From Euglena gracilis (Eukaryota > Euglenida > Euglenophyceae > Euglenales), in the NCBI GenBank assembly GCA_039621445.1, contig CP154956.1:33949437-34013436 (forward strand): a stretch of 64,000 nucleotides of DNA, given 5' to 3'. A program made the position numbers and the translations under genes. How positions within the stretch are numbered: the first letter of the stretch is position 1; every line of letters begins with the position of its first letter. Below are positions 1-10,603 of this stretch, in pieces. The notes under the pieces are model-generated. The model saw only the letters and a program-made list of their open reading frames with translations, did not search any database and was not told the origin of the DNA.

Positions 1-846
1 CTCCCTTGTTTCCATGGATTCAATCTGATTTGTGCATTGGAATTCAATTGTACAAGTTCAATTGTTCAATTCAATCAAATTCAAAGAGATTTCAAAGAAA
101 CCAAAGGAAACTGCCAAAGGAAAAATTACCTTCAAGGAGATCAAAGAAAACCTCAAGGAATTGGCCTACCAGGAGCGCCCCAAGGCAATTTCAAAGGTAC
201 TTGCTGGATTTGGCTGGGCTAAGTGGCTATAAGGGTGGGAAGCACCCCCTGAAAACCCCTAGCACCCAGGCTTTTCCGCCCCCCCTCTGTCCCCCCTCAA
301 TTTCCCCCCCTGCGAGGGCCCACCTAAGCGGCTCCGCAGACCCCCAGAGGCATCGCAGGAGGCACCCCCCTCCACTCCGCCGCCGGGAATACTAAAAAAT
401 GGATCCCAACCCATTCCAAGCACCCACGGAGCTTCCCAGGGCCTCCGTGGGGGCTGAGCCCACCCGCGCACCCCCCCTCGCCGGATCCGTGACCCGGGAC
501 CCACCCTGCCGGAACCCCAGCGAGACCGGGACCCCCCCTGGGAAACTCACGTTCCCGTGACCCAACCCACACCCGTCTTTACCCCCCCCCACACCCAGCA
601 TTCGGTTTCCCATGGTCCCGCCGCACAAGTGGGTCCCCCGGTGTTCAAGCACCCCCCGTACAGGAGGTACCCCCTTCATATGCCCCCCCCACCATCAACG
701 TGTTGGGCTTTCCCGTCGAATCAACCCAAAAAGGTCCGACCGTTGTTGCTCCGGTGCAAATTTTACCCATTGGGGTGGGGGCGTGGTTGGGGGGCGGAGG
801 AGGCACCAATTTTGGAAGCCAAAATACAATTTTTGTTGGATCCCCC
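1..846. other. No recognisable gene; C-rich stretch
   Basis: I see no conserved domain here. Bases from about 250 to 700 are strongly C-rich on the plus strand, with many runs of five to ten C. Open frames in this part on both strands are proline/glycine-rich products of that composition and are not supported as genes. Confidence 0.6.
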
Positions 847-1035
847 TTGAGTGCCAGGGTGGCAAAGGAAGCAAAACTCAAAACTTTTTTTGGCCATGCC
901 AAAGATTGGCCTGATTTTCGCTTTCGTTGGAAAGAATATGTGCTTTCTAGAGGTCCAACCGACGACCAAGACCTCTTTTCACTTTTGATTTCCTCTATAA
1001 ATGAATCCCATGGAGACCGTTTGAGGCTCCTGAGG
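847..1035 (+). pseudogene. Possible retrotransposon gag-like fragment
   Basis: A short stretch inside a longer open frame (700-1695) has ordinary amino-acid composition and a gag-like pattern: KTFFGHAKDWPDFRFRW followed by an acidic, leucine-rich helix (DDQDLFSLLISSINES). A tryptophan-rich 'F.G....WP.F...W' opening is common at the start of capsid regions of LTR-type elements. Downstream the same frame becomes low-complexity and runs into a SINE-like repeat, so this is at most a fragment. The assignment is by pattern only. Confidence 0.3.
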
Positions 1036-1329
1036 GGGACGGGAATGATCACAAATTTTCCCGCACCAAGTGCAGGGGTGGCAGGATTTTCATGCGGTAA
1101 ACGCGCAAAAGTGGTTAAATTCTCCCGCTGGGGCGGGTTTCCTGCCGAAAACCTGATGGGTCATCTGGCATTTCAGAACCCGTTGGTGGTTGGTCGAATC
1201 GCGAAGGCGACACGTGACCAATACCAGGTGTGGGGTGTTGGCTCATTCCTCGCACAAGGTCGGAGTGTTCAATTTCTTGGTGGGGACTCGAATTTTCGAG
1301 CGGTGGATCAATGTTGGTGCCCCAAGAGG

Positions 1330-1450
1330 GGCCGGTGCCTCTCACCGTCCCGAGCCGGACGCCAATTTCCGACCCGGGAATCGAAACCACGACCTCCCGG
1401 TTCCTCGGCTAGCGTCATGCCTTCAGAATACCGGTGGGGACTAAGGAGGT
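1330..1450 (-). repeat. tRNA-like pol III B-box, SINE-like fragment
   Basis: On the minus strand, GGTTTCGATTCCC (bases 1388 to 1376) matches a tRNA T-arm/B box and is preceded by GGGAGGTCGTG, the usual variable-loop context. No complete cloverleaf with a properly spaced D arm and acceptor stem can be drawn, so it is not a functional tRNA. It is best read as the tRNA-derived head of a SINE or a decayed tRNA. Confidence 0.35.
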
Positions 1451-2146
1451 CCTCTCCTGGCGGTTCACCGGTCTCCCGCCAGGCAGACTCCCGAGCCCCC
1501 AGTGCCGCTCCAGGATATCCCATAGTCGTGGACCAACCCACGGCGATCCCCACAGCGGGGGGACAACTTTTTCGATTCCATTCAGTCACACTTTCCACAC
1601 ATCACATATCAGCCCCAGCCCAACAAGGGCGCAATGGTGGTGGGTCGCACGAGGATACAGGTGTTTCGTCCTCAGGCACCTCCCAATTCCACTGAATGGT
1701 CCTTCGAACCCAGGCGTAGGATCGTTGAACCCTTGCCCCTGCGACGGCCTTTTTTAATGCTTCTTCCCTTTTTCTTGGGCACAGAACTGTCAAGCCATTT
1801 GAACCAGGAAATCAGGATCCGCTCAGTTAATAACTAGAAGCGTAGGGGTAAAAAAAAAGGAAAAACCCCAGAGTGAATCCCCCAACACCCCCCTACTCAA
1901 AATTGTAGCCGACTCCAAAACGGGGGCACGATTTGACAGGAAAAATTGGGTGTGCTCAAAAATGTCTTCTTTTCCTCAATCGATCAACCAGAGACAGTGC
2001 ACTCTGGGCTATGGCATGGCTTCGGGGAACTGCCTTTTGAGCACAGGACCCATACTCACCCGGCCTCAGCACGCATATGTGAACAAAAACACAAGCACAG
2101 GAAGTACCGGTTGTCCAGGAACTCCAGAGCAACTGTAAATTACATC
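1451..2146. other. No gene seen
   Basis: Intergenic sequence between the SINE-like fragment and the retroelement fragment. Several unrelated short frames overlap on both strands, and none shows a motif or a partner elsewhere in the window. Confidence 0.5.
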
Positions 2147-2715
2147 CTAACACCTCTCCAGGTACCACTCAAGGGTCCTCTTCCTGACCTTTCGCTGTGA
2201 AGACGTAGACATTTTAAGCTCAAAACTTGCCACTTGCATTTCCTCAGCAGCAATTTCTATGAGTCGACAATGAACCGGTCGGTCACAGACATAAACAGCC
2301 AGCACATCCCATTTCAATGGACCAGCTGGACAGGCACCCAGCCAAAAAAAATCACTGTCTTCTGGGAATCCAAGTCCACGAATGACCATAGTCATCAAGT
2401 CTTCATACCAAATTACTGAGGGCAATTTCGGAGCAACAATGATCCCATGTGCTTGATCTTCTTGCCATTTCAAGACAACATCCTTCAACCTTCAGTATGG
2501 TGGATTGGCCCAAATTACGTCATCTGACCAACTTCTTCGGAATGCATCTTCAATCTCTGGGGAATCGGGTCCCAAGAATCCGGTGAATATTCTGGTAGCC
2601 AGCTTGCTGAAAGCATCAACCTTTGGAGTCACTTTTAACTTCTGGCGAATCAATTTGACCAGTTGACCATCAACGTGATAGTCTTCTGACTTTGGCTGCT
2701 GCAGGCTGCCTCTGT
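2147..2715 (-). pseudogene. Retroelement fragment with NPPY methyltransferase-like domain
   Basis: Read on the minus strand from about 2715, the frame runs KVDAFSKLATRIF, then EDAFRRSW, then VIWANPPY. After one in-frame stop it continues as LKDVVLKWQEDQAHGIIVAP and PSVIWYEDL. This order (D.F...DAF...W...W.NPP[FY]..L..V..K....A..I.V.P....W) is the domain found downstream of RNase H in DIRS-type elements and often described as an adenine-methyltransferase-like region, because NPPY is that family's catalytic motif. The same layout recurs at 12.73-13.09 kb inside the chromovirus, so this piece may come from a relative of that element. No RT or integrase lies beside it. The frame carries a stop and is not functional. 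Confidence 0.55.
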
Positions 2716-3847
2716 CTACCGTGTTTCGTCCTAAGGCGGAGGAACCTTCGGTGCCTCCGCTTCCACTAGGTTGTGTAGGATCGATAGACTTATTCGGCTT
2801 CGCATCCTCTTATTCCTGAACCCAACCATCCATTTTTAAGACCTCCTCCCCAATCCAGATCCCTTTTTCATGCAACCCAACACACCGCCATGAGGAGGTG
2901 CCGCTCCTCCTGCCGGCGCTTCTTTCTCATTTCCTTTGCCATCTTCGCGTTTCTTTTATTTTCTTTTTCTATTTGATATCCATTTCCTAAAATAAAAGAA
3001 ACGATTGCACAAAAAATGGAAGGCAACGAGGAAAGTACTTCGGGAGTAGTTCAAGTTGTGTTCGGTAGGTGCGACGTGCAACTTATGCTGGTCAACACCA
3101 AAAACTTGACAATGCCAATGGTAATGCAAATAGCCAAAAGCAAACAATCCACGATAATGTGATCAAAAATTGATATAATCAGACGATCCAAATAACGTGA
3201 TCACAAAGAAGACCCACCTGAGATTAGAAAGGCGGGAGAAAGCGCAACCCTTTCCTACCACGCTGAATGCGTGCTTTTCTGGGTCATCTTCCACACACCC
3301 TTCCCAGGTATGCGCGCCCGGCTCCCAGCCGGGCGCTCACCACCACGCTACCGAAGACATGGCGTATCCAACCCCCTAGGTCGCTAACCCTTTGGCTCAC
3401 ACTTCTCAAACCCAAAATTTGGAGTTGCGTGACTCTGCATCCCTCCCCACACCCAATGCTGCTTTTAGCATATAAAAAACGTCCCTTGCCTCCAAAAAAT
3501 GGCACATGTGCCCAAGCGGCACCTTTGGTGTCTAAGGGAAGCATCGGGTAAAGGACCAAACTGATGCCGGGGGGGGGTCCGCCTTGCGCTCCCCTTAAAA
3601 AAAACCAAAATACACTTCGCCGAAAATTAAAGATACGACCACCACCCTTCACATTTGGGGGGTTTCGTCCACTGCGCAAAAGTGAAACCCCGGGTTTAGC
3701 CATCTCCCCCCAAAACAATGAACTTCTTTCCCTCACAAGTGGTTTAGGGGATTCATCACCAGGGTTTTTTCCCTTTCAACCGACCACTCAGTACGGCCGG
3801 CGTCAAGAAGGACAACAACGTACCTCCGGCGCCAACACAGGGGGAAT
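2716..3847. other. No gene seen
   Basis: No conserved coding pattern was found. Short frames near 3.2-3.7 kb on both strands do not match each other or other copies in the window. A run of ten G lies near 3,570. Confidence 0.45.
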
Positions 3848-4260
3848 CTTACTCCCTCGAGGAAAACCGACAAGGGAGAAAGGGACACCGAGGGCGAAGC
3901 ACAAAGACCTTGTGAGGCCACGCCTTGCTCGCCAGCGGTGTTCTTTGGATTGTTCCGGTGCGTTGGGTTAGGAGGTCCCGCTCAGTGCCGCCTCGCCGGA
4001 GTTGGCTGATGATGCTGCTCCGACTGGGAGACGTGGCTTCTTGCCCCTGGGGGGGGGGTCCCCCCTCTTCCCCCCCCCCCTGGCCCCCACTTGCTGACCG
4101 AGGGCTTTTGAGCACAAACTTTCTTTTACGGGTGGGGGGTCGGGCTCACAAGGTCTTTGTGCTTCGCCCTCGGTGTTCCTTCCTCCCTTGTCGGTTTGCC
4201 TCGAGTGAGTACGAGACACCTCGGGCTACGCACTTTGCCCTTGTGAGGCCTGATTGTGCA
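3848..4260. repeat. DIRS-like terminal region with internal inverted repeat
   Basis: Bases 3,848-3,912 and 4,145-4,212 are inverted copies of one another, sharing GAAGCACAAAGACCTTGTGAG-like and CTCCCTCGAGG-like blocks. Between them lies the terminal block (CCTTGCTCGCC ... GGTTAGGAGGTCC ... GGAGTTGGCTGAT) that recurs at 18.78-18.90 kb and, inverted, at 9.97-10.02 and 23.27-23.37 kb. Confidence 0.6.
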
Positions 4261-5391
4261 CTGAAATTAGGGGGACCAGGGCATTTTCTAAGGCACCTTG
4301 GGGTCCCAAGTCTTTGATAATTGGCTGTAAAAGCCTCCACCCCCCTCCACTGGCCAATTTCGCAAACTTCTTGGGCAGAAAGGCCCAATATTTTGAGTAA
4401 ACCAACCCTGCTCCTCTGGTGGAGTAGGCCCCTCACACCTGGGGGGGCACCCGGTGTTTGGCCAAAAAATATTTACTTTTGCAAGCAATAGTGTCTGGAC
4501 TTATGGCCCTGAAGGAGGAATTTAATGAAATTAGAAGGGGGCCCCCAGGTCTGACGAATAAACATGTAGCAGCCACATAGCACGTCATTAAATGAAATGA
4601 GCTTATTTGGGGACACTGGGGAATTGACACCACTCTTTTCCACTCATAGAACTGTTGTCCTTTTCGTTTAATCTTTATGTAGGGTGCCCTACCCAACACA
4701 CTGGTGGTTCGTTTGTCCTGTGCCAAGTCTGTGGGTATAAACGGAGGACTCATGAGCAAAAAATCAGTTGTGTACGCAATGTAAAATATCAGTGGGCACT
4801 AGCGCCTTTGCCAGCCCTAAGAGGATCCCAAAATGCCCCATACTTCTTCAGATTGTAGTTCCAACGCCTCTTGTAATAGGCAACAGGGTGTGGAATCTCA
4901 GCCCAGAAAACCAAGGAATCAAAAGCATAGCACTGTAGGAATTACGGGCTTGGGCCTTGGAAAATTGGAATAATTGCATTAAAGCGTCAGCCACTTGGTC
5001 TGTGGTCGCTTGAGGGGGGGGTAATCCCCATGTTTTCCAATATTACTTACAGAAGTGCAAAGGCAATATGATAACGTTTTAGGCTGGGGTTTCTCCCCAG
5101 GAAATTGTTAATGGCTTTAACCTGAATTTGTTTACCCTCCAATATTTGCCTGAGCAAATCATGCAAAGCAGGGGCAACCTGGGGGGTGGCATTTGTTCCC
5201 CCCTGAAATTTGTGAACATACACTTGTAGGAGGTATTCTTCAGGCAGGGGGTCCCGGGAACTTTCATTTTTACTAACCGGGGCCACCAGGTGGCTGAATC
5301 CCAGAAGGGGGTGACCATCGACACTTTGGTCTGGGGAAGAATTTTCAACCTGTGGATGAATTTTTGATTTATTGACCAGGGGGGTTTGCAT
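4140..5391 (-). pseudogene. Probable tyrosine recombinase of the DIRS-like element
   Basis: Downstream of RNase H, three frames on the minus strand look like pieces of one tyrosine recombinase. At 5.39-4.87 kb there is a helical SAM-like core-binding region (APALHDLLRQILEG; later KAQARNSYSAMLLIPWFSG). At 4.87-4.43 kb there is a catalytic-domain start (CPQISSFHLMTCYVAATCLF). At 4.44-4.15 kb the C-terminal box reads HQRSRVGLLKILGLSAQEV then IGQWRGVEAFTANYQRL. The last part matches the recombinase pattern H..R.G......G.....I...G.W.S.AF..Y.R, ending in the candidate nucleophilic tyrosine. Position after RT and RNase H is where DIRS elements carry this gene. Frameshifts separate all pieces, so it is inactive. 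The call rests on motif order. Confidence 0.55.
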
Positions 5392-5399
5392 AAAGATCC

Positions 5400-5960
5400 C
5401 ACAGGTTTTCCAGCGGACACTGCAATGTGTTCACTGCTGTTGGATTCATTGGGGACACTTGGTCGCAAATTTGGGCAGCTTTTTGTTGCCCGGCATTCTT
5501 TTGAAGGTACCCAGTTGACTTGGAGGTTTACTTGTTTTTCCATGCACCATTGGAAAAATGGTCTCAGCATTTTGTTTAATCGGTCCTTTCTGCCCCCACT
5601 TTTTGTTAGGTAAAATTAAATTTCCTGGTTGTCCACTGATAAGTAAACGGTTTCAACACGTTTTCTCAAACTTTTGACAGTGCTGATGGTTGCACGGAGC
5701 TCCTTTACATTGATGTGTAAAATGGAGTCTTTTCTCCAAAATTACTGTACAATTTCTTCTGTGTGGAGGTGTAGCCTCCCCCAGGCATGGGGGCTGCTGT
5801 CTGAGTGCAACTCTCTGGCTGCATTTTGGGGGAAGTGTCTGCCCCGCCAGGTGTCCAGTAGAATTTTTTTTCCCTTAATTGGGTCTTCATTTCCAGAGAA
5901 ATGGGGTGTTTTGAATCCAAGGGGGCTGTGTATTTGCAACCAAAATTTTTTTCAGGGAGT
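5400..5960 (-). pseudogene. RNase H domain of the DIRS-like element
   Basis: Minus-strand frames contain KGKKILLDTW, then RELHSDSSPHAWG, where the aspartate in HSD matches the first catalytic residue of retroelement RNase H (compare RELHSDSSTHAWGG in the plus-strand copy near 21.47 kb). Near 5.57-5.5 kb, FFQWCMEKQVNLQVNWVPSK matches the 'WVPS..N..AD..SR' end of the domain, but the AD..SR part is lost after a frameshift. Length and order fit RT-RNase H of DIRS elements. Confidence 0.65.
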
Positions 5961-6119
5961 CTGTAAAAGCCATGAAAAAAGGTTGCATCTGATTTCGCCC
6001 AAAATGGCAGCCAACTGCCTTTTTGACATGTAATCTTTTTTCACTATTTTTCCCAGCTCCTTTTTTATGGTTTTGAATTTCTGGGGGGAAAACTGCAACT
6101 TTTCTTCCTGGAAGTTCAG

Positions 6120-6690
6120 TTAAAAACCCAGAAGTGTTACTACTTGGGTGGTCTGCGGGGTGGACTTTTTCACATTGATTTTGAACCAGGAATACAGCAA
6201 ATTTTTAACAACTTTGTTCAGGTGATTTTGCAAAGTGTTTTGGGTGGGGGCCACCAGTAAAATGTCGTCCAGGTAAACAAACACCTGGACGCCTCTTTTT
6301 CTCCAGAGCATTTCGAACGTTTTCATCACTGACATGAAAATTTGGGACATTACATTTAGATCAAAGCAGCCTGTTTTTTAAATTACCAGGTCAACCCCCC
6401 ACCTGATGTCTCAAAAATGGCCTTAGACCTGGACTTACTGGAATATGAAAATAGGCATCCTTGAGTCTATTTCTTCTGCCCAGTGGCCTTTTTCTAAAAC
6501 TGGAGAAACGTGAAGGATGAAACTGCTGGTTTGCTTCTCTGCAGTCGCTGATCATTTTTCGTTTTGTTGTTCCCCCTTCTGGTTTTGAAAATAGACACCA
6601 TGGGATCAAATGCTGGGTTTCTGTTTCACTGACCCAGTTTTTTCGTAATACAGCAGAATTTTTTCTGCTTGGTTCAGGTCCAGGTTGGCT
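6120..6690 (-). pseudogene. Reverse transcriptase of the DIRS-like element
   Basis: Two minus-strand frames make up the palm. The first (6,609-6,391) has SKPEGG, ISDCREANQQF and LKDAYFHIPVSPGLRPFLRH. LKDAYFHIP holds the first catalytic aspartate and is the DIRS-type form of this motif. The second (6,350-6,120) has SVMKTFEMLWRKRGVQV and VYLDDILLVAPTQ, where YLDD is the catalytic box, followed by the thumb start FKINVKKS. About 40 bases between the frames are out of phase, so the gene is broken. The plus-strand relative at 20.6-21.2 kb confirms the reading residue by residue. Confidence 0.85.
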
Positions 6691-6935
6691 CTGGGTTTTG
6701 GGTTGGTGGACAATATTGGGGATTTACCCAGGGGGTTGAATTACATTTTTCGTCAATTGACATGTTGCTGGGGGGGGGCATTTTTGTTCACCATTTTAGA
6801 CCTTTCTGAAGTCTCTGGTACAAGCGGGTGTCTCCCCATTTCTCTTCCATGGAATGTATTTTCCCAACTAGATGATTTTCTGGGTGCTGGGTGAGGGGTG
6901 TTGGACATTGCACCCCTGGTGCCACTGGGGATTGA

Positions 6936-7930
6936 TCATTCTCTAAAAGGTGGCTGGGGGCGCGTGCATGCCCTGCTCACAGGCTTTCTTATCCTCCACT
7001 TTGTCATTGTTGTTGTCGATTGACATACCATAGGGGCCCCTTTTTGGGTCTCCCTCTTGTTTAGGCTTGCCCCAGCCATGGGCATTGACAAAGAACGTTG
7101 GGGGGTGGCCCCCTTGTCCTCCACTGCCCCTGTAGAGGCATCCTCCTGGGGCTGCCGCAGTGCATTGAAACCCCCTGCTGGGGGACAGCCTTTTAGCTTC
7201 TGGGGGTTCTCCCCTTCTGATATTCGATGGCCCCAGTCGCCTTGGATTTGTTGATGCTGTTGATGATGATTCTGGCCCCACTGGCCCTCTTGAATTTTTG
7301 TCCCCGTTGACTTTTCTTTGATCTTGGGCGCCATGCCCGTTGAAAATCTTGGGGGCCTTTGGGTGCCAATGCTTTTCCCCTGGTAGGGTTTGTGATGAAG
7401 AAATGATTGGGGGGGGTATTGTGGACCTGTCCTGCCCCTGCCACTGGGCATCTGTTTGTGGAATCGGCAACCCTGGCCTTGCTATTGTTGGCCACCCTTA
7501 CCTTTGTTCCATCAGCAACCATGGCCGTTGCTGTTGTGGCCTGCATGGCCCAGCTTGCTGTTGTGGCCTGCATGGCCCAGCTTAAACAAGGTATTGGTGT
7601 AACTGGGATATGGGCCTCCATGGCCCTTGCCGTAGTGGCATGACAGCTGTCTTGGCTTTTGTGTCCTTCGGGTTCTGACCACCATCTGGCCAAAGTCTGT
7701 GGCTCACTGGGTGTTTTTTTGGAAACTTTTTCAGGGGGGTATGGGACAGCCACGGATCGCCACGGTTGCACCGCGACATCAGGTCGTTCCGCTGTAGCGT
7801 CAGGCAGCTCTTGTTGTTTAGCCATGCTCTTCGTGTTGGTAATTGCATTTGTCACTAAGGCTTTGAAATTGTCAACAAATTCTGATTTGGTATTCACTAC
7901 GAGCGTCACCTTCTGGATAATTCGATTCAC
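6936..7930 (-). pseudogene. Gag-like frame of the DIRS-like element
   Basis: A minus-strand frame from 7,930 (Met-Asn-Arg) opens with a helical region (KSEFVDNFKALVTNAI), then PDVAVQPWRSVAVPYPPEK, then an alanine/threonine-rich repeat containing two copies of SWAMQATTA. The middle aligns with the gag-like frame of the copy at 19.05 kb (GDAVNTWKTVAVFPTQPPTPE). The 3' half shifts frame near 7.2 kb and continues to about 6.94 kb as a glycine/proline-rich tail. No zinc knuckle was found. The name gag-like rests on position before RT. Confidence 0.5.
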
Positions 7931-8010
7931 TTCACTCTTCGAAATTCACTTGTCAAGGTTCTTGAATTGAAGCTCCTTTCTTCTGGGTTGTCGAAGGGCA
8001 GATTAAGGAT

Positions 8011-8333
8011 TGTAGGGGGTGTGGACCTCACCACTCCCACAACCCCCTGGCGGCTGGCCCCTGGCGCCTGCAGGCCCTGCCACTGGCTGGGATCCATCAA
8101 TTCACCCAGGGGTCCTGGCACCCACCTGGGACTTTCCTTGGAACTTTTCATGGTAATCCCACTTCCCAATTCCCAGCGCTGGCACAAATCAAGATACTTC
8201 CCAAAACTGAACAACCAAAGTCAAACTGAACATGCTGCTTGCCACTGTAAACAAACACAGGCAGAATTTTGCGTAATTCCTAATTCCTCTGCTGGAATCT
8301 TAATTTAATTCCCAGTCTTTCCTGGTGCCTACA
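8011..8333. repeat. Left LTR of nested element
   Basis: Starts TGTAGGGGGTGTGG and ends GGTGCCTACA. Near-identical to 9,645-9,969, with scattered substitutions such as CACTGGCTGG versus CATTGGCTGG. Confidence 0.7.
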
Positions 8334-9059
8334 ATCCCGTCCGCAAAAAGCTGCCCACGTCAGCTAAATCTGCCTTCGACAAAAAGGCGCTTTTTTTTGT
8401 TCACGAACGCAATCTTGACTCTTTCTTTCTGTCTGTCCGTCACATTTTTTTTCCTCTTCTGGAGCGGGGCGGGGTTCGAAGGCCGACCCTCAGGGGGGTC
8501 AGTCTCTTACAGCAGCAGGAGGCGAGCAGCAGGCACCCGCACCGCCTTGGGCCGTTCTGGCAGGGGTTCCCCCCAGAACAGTCCAAAGATACCCCTTGGG
8601 CCGTCATATCTGCAATTTTTTTTCGTTTTTTTCCCTGTCTCTCCTTTATTGCCGGTCCAGAGATGGGGGTCCAGGGGCTGGTGAGAGTCTTGGGTTGGGG
8701 GCTCGCAGGTGCAGCGGGAGGGGGTTCTCGCGGGGAGGGCTTCGGCCACAGGCCCGGAAGGGGGGCCCAGCCCACGCCGTCCCGGCGGGCTTCGGCCACA
8801 ACGCCTGAGGGCTTCAGCCCAGGCATACGGGATGGGGACCCAGCCTGCACCATCCCGGCGGGCTTCGGCAACAGCTGGTGAGGGCTTCGGCCCAGGGCAT
8901 GCGGGAGGGAGACCCAGCCCGCACCGTCCCGGGCAGGGCTTCGGCCTCAGCCCCTCGGGGCCTCCTACGCCTTCTGCCTTCGCTCCTTCCTTCTCCTTCC
9001 CATTGACTTCTCCGGCGAGCCTCCGCCCTCGCCATGCCCCACTGGGGCCCAATGCCCAA

Positions 9060-9420
9060 TTCCGTCATCACCATCTCCAGAATGTCCATCTCGACCATCT
9101 CCATGTCTGGAATGTCCATCTCGCCAATCTGCATGTCTGGCATGTCCATCTCGACCATCTTGACTCATCTCGATTCGGGCATCACCCTCTCTGACATGAC
9201 CATCTCTGGCATGCACTTCTCCGACGTCTCCTCTTCACATCTCTGGCATTTCCTTCTTTGGCATTCCCGTCTCTGGCATTTCCATCCTTGGTATGCACAT
9301 CTCTGACATCTCCTTTCTCTGGCATTCACATCTCTGGCATTTCCATCCTTGGAATTCGCATCTCTGGCATTCCCATCTCTGACATCTCCTTCCACAGCAT
9401 TCACCAACCTGGCATCAGAG
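9060..9420. repeat. Minisatellite with about 18 bp units
   Basis: Degenerate tandem units built on CATCTCTGGCATTCC and CATCTCGACCATCT. In frame they would read Ser-Ile-Ser-Gly-Ile/Met over and over, but stops, context and the lack of a start argue for a simple repeat rather than a protein. Confidence 0.7.
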
Positions 9421-9644
9421 GCCACCCTGCCATGGGCCCTGAGCATGCCAGCAGCAGCTGCTGCTGCACGACTGGCACACCACGAACAGCCACAATGTGC
9501 ATCAAAACTTGAATAATACTCCATCAGGCTGATGTTCACTCCTGTGGTCCACGCCTCTTGCAGGCACATGCCATGCTGATCCCGGCATGGCGGAGAGCCA
9601 CCACGTGGCTGGTAGGCATGTTGTTTGAATGGCAGTGTTCAGTT

Positions 9645-9969
9645 TGTATAGGGGGTGTGGACCTCACCATTCCCACAACCCCCTGGCGGCTGGCCCCTGG
9701 CGCCTGCAGGCCCTGCCATTGGCTGGGATCCATCAATTCACCCAGGGGTCCTGGCACCCACCTGGGACTTTCCTTGGAACTTTTCATGGTAATCCCGCTT
9801 CCTAATTCCCAGCGCTGGCACAAATCAAGATACTTCCCAAAACTGAACAGCCAAAGTCATACTGAACATGCTGCTTGCCACTGTAAACAAACACAGACAG
9901 AATTTTGCGTAATTCCTAATTCCTCTGCTGGAATCTTAATTTCATTCCCAGTCTTTCCCAGCGCCTACA
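9645..9969. repeat. Right LTR of nested element
   Basis: Starts TGTATAGGGGGTGTGG and ends CAGCGCCTACA, followed by the target-site copy GAAT and the remainder of the DIRS-like terminus. Confidence 0.7.
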
Positions 9970-10016
9970 GAATCAGCCAACTCCAGCAAAAAAGGCACTA
10001 AGCAGGACCTCCTAAA
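9970..10016 (-). repeat. 5' inverted terminus of the DIRS-like element
   Basis: Plus strand GAATCAGCCAACTCC then GGCACTAAGCAGGACC. This is the reverse complement of the terminal block at 3,967-4,013 and of 18,850-18,900, and matches 23,268-23,315 directly. Confidence 0.7.
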
Positions 10017-10021
10017 CCAAC

Positions 10022-10389
10022 GACCACATGAATGTCCCTCCCCCGTCCCAAATTGCTTTGCCCCAGTGTTTTTTTTAAGACCGGGGGGGGGGGGTCGGCA
10101 CTCACCCACCCACCCCCGGGTGGGCCCCCTGGGGGAGGGGGGGCCACCTACCTCGATACCGAAGGACTTCCCGTCAGTCCCTGCCCCCCGGGGAATAGGG
10201 TCCCCTCCGGCTTAAGAAAACCCCTGCTGCTGAAACCGTGTATGGGGCCTCTGGGTTCACGCCCGAACCGGTGTCTGGGACACCAGTTCGGGCGGGAAAT
10301 TTCCTGCCCGAACCGGTGTCCCAGAATCCGGTTCGGGCGTGAACCCAGTGTCTGGGAGACATCTCTAGGCAGATAAACTGAGCGCAGTG
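10022..10389. repeat. Palindrome-bearing dispersed repeat, copy 1
   Basis: Starts GACCACATGAATGTCCCTCC and ends AGATAAACTGAGCGCAGTG. A second copy lies at 31,555-31,998. Inside are a long G tract, a C/G palindrome and the motif pair ACGCCCGAACCGGTGTCTGG / CCGGTTCGGGCGTGAA, which folds on itself. It sits exactly between the DIRS-like terminus and the chromovirus 5' end. Confidence 0.7.
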
Positions 10390-10408
10390 TGCGAACTATT
10401 TGCTGACC

Positions 10409-10586
10409 GCTTACCTTACCAACTGCCGAACTGACTTTTGTATTCCTAATTCCTCCACGCAGACTGCGGTCTCTCGTATCATGTCTTCACATTGATTTGT
10501 GTTTACCTCTTTGGGACAATTGGGATATCAAGAAAATTGGGAATCCGAGGATTTCCAGAAAAACAAAAGAATTTTCTGAGACGTCC
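10409..10586 (+). repeat. 5' LTR-like repeat of the chromovirus (probably truncated)
   Basis: From CTGACCGCTTACCTTACC to TCTGAGACGTCC this stretch recurs at 17,361-17,553 with small differences. Identity starts abruptly at the left, beside another repeat, so the true LTR may be longer. Confidence 0.6.
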
Positions 10587-10591
10587 GAAGT

Positions 10592-10603
10592 TGGTCGCAG
10601 AGG
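10592..10603 (+). promoter_or_regulatory. Putative tRNA primer-binding site
   Basis: TGGTCGCAGAGG begins 5 bases after the end of the repeated LTR sequence. TGG is the complement of a tRNA CCA end, and the rest resembles the initiator-methionine type site. The matching host tRNA is not in the window. Confidence 0.4.

Larger units (their letters stand above)
8011..9969. mobile_element. Nested non-coding LTR element (TRIM/LARD-like)
   Basis: Two direct repeats of about 324 bp bound 1.3 kb that has no pol genes. Both start with TG and end with GCCTACA (TG...CA), as LTRs do. The element splits the 5' part of the DIRS-like copy: the uninterrupted copy reads TTAAGAATCAGCC (minus strand of 18.9 kb), and here TTAAGGAT stands left of the element and GAATCAGCC right of it. 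This gives a 4 bp target duplication (GGAT/GAAT, one change). The interior holds GC-rich frames and a minisatellite. Without gag or pol it must be non-autonomous. Its orientation could not be fixed, since neither strand shows a convincing primer-binding site and polypurine tract. Confidence 0.7.
3848..10016 (-). mobile_element. DIRS-like tyrosine-recombinase retroelement, decayed
   Basis: Read on the minus strand the order is 5' terminus (10,016-9,970), gag-like frame (7.93-6.94 kb), reverse transcriptase (6.69-6.12 kb), RNase H (about 5.96-5.4 kb), probable tyrosine recombinase (5.39-4.14 kb) and 3' terminus (about 4.26-3.85 kb). No integrase of the DDE type is present. The two termini carry the same sequence in opposite orientation: the motif GGAGTTGGCTGAT with its upstream GGTTAGGAGGTCC-like block is on the plus strand near 3,967-4,013 and on the minus strand at 9,970-10,016. 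Inverted termini plus RT-RH-YR order are the hallmarks of DIRS elements. Every coding region is broken by stops or frameshifts. A second, differently rearranged copy lies at 18.8-23.4 kb. The nested LTR element at 8,011-9,969 is younger. Confidence 0.75.

Noticed and set aside
1365-1450. Functional tRNA gene
   Set aside because: Only a T-arm/B-box region is recognisable; no acceptor stem or D arm at proper spacing.
700-1695. 331-codon open frame as a complete gene
   Set aside because: Only residues near 50-110 look protein-like; the rest is C-rich or SINE-like DNA.
8440-9194. Several GC-rich frames around 8.4-9.2 kb
   Set aside because: They overlap on both strands inside the non-coding LTR element and have repeat composition.
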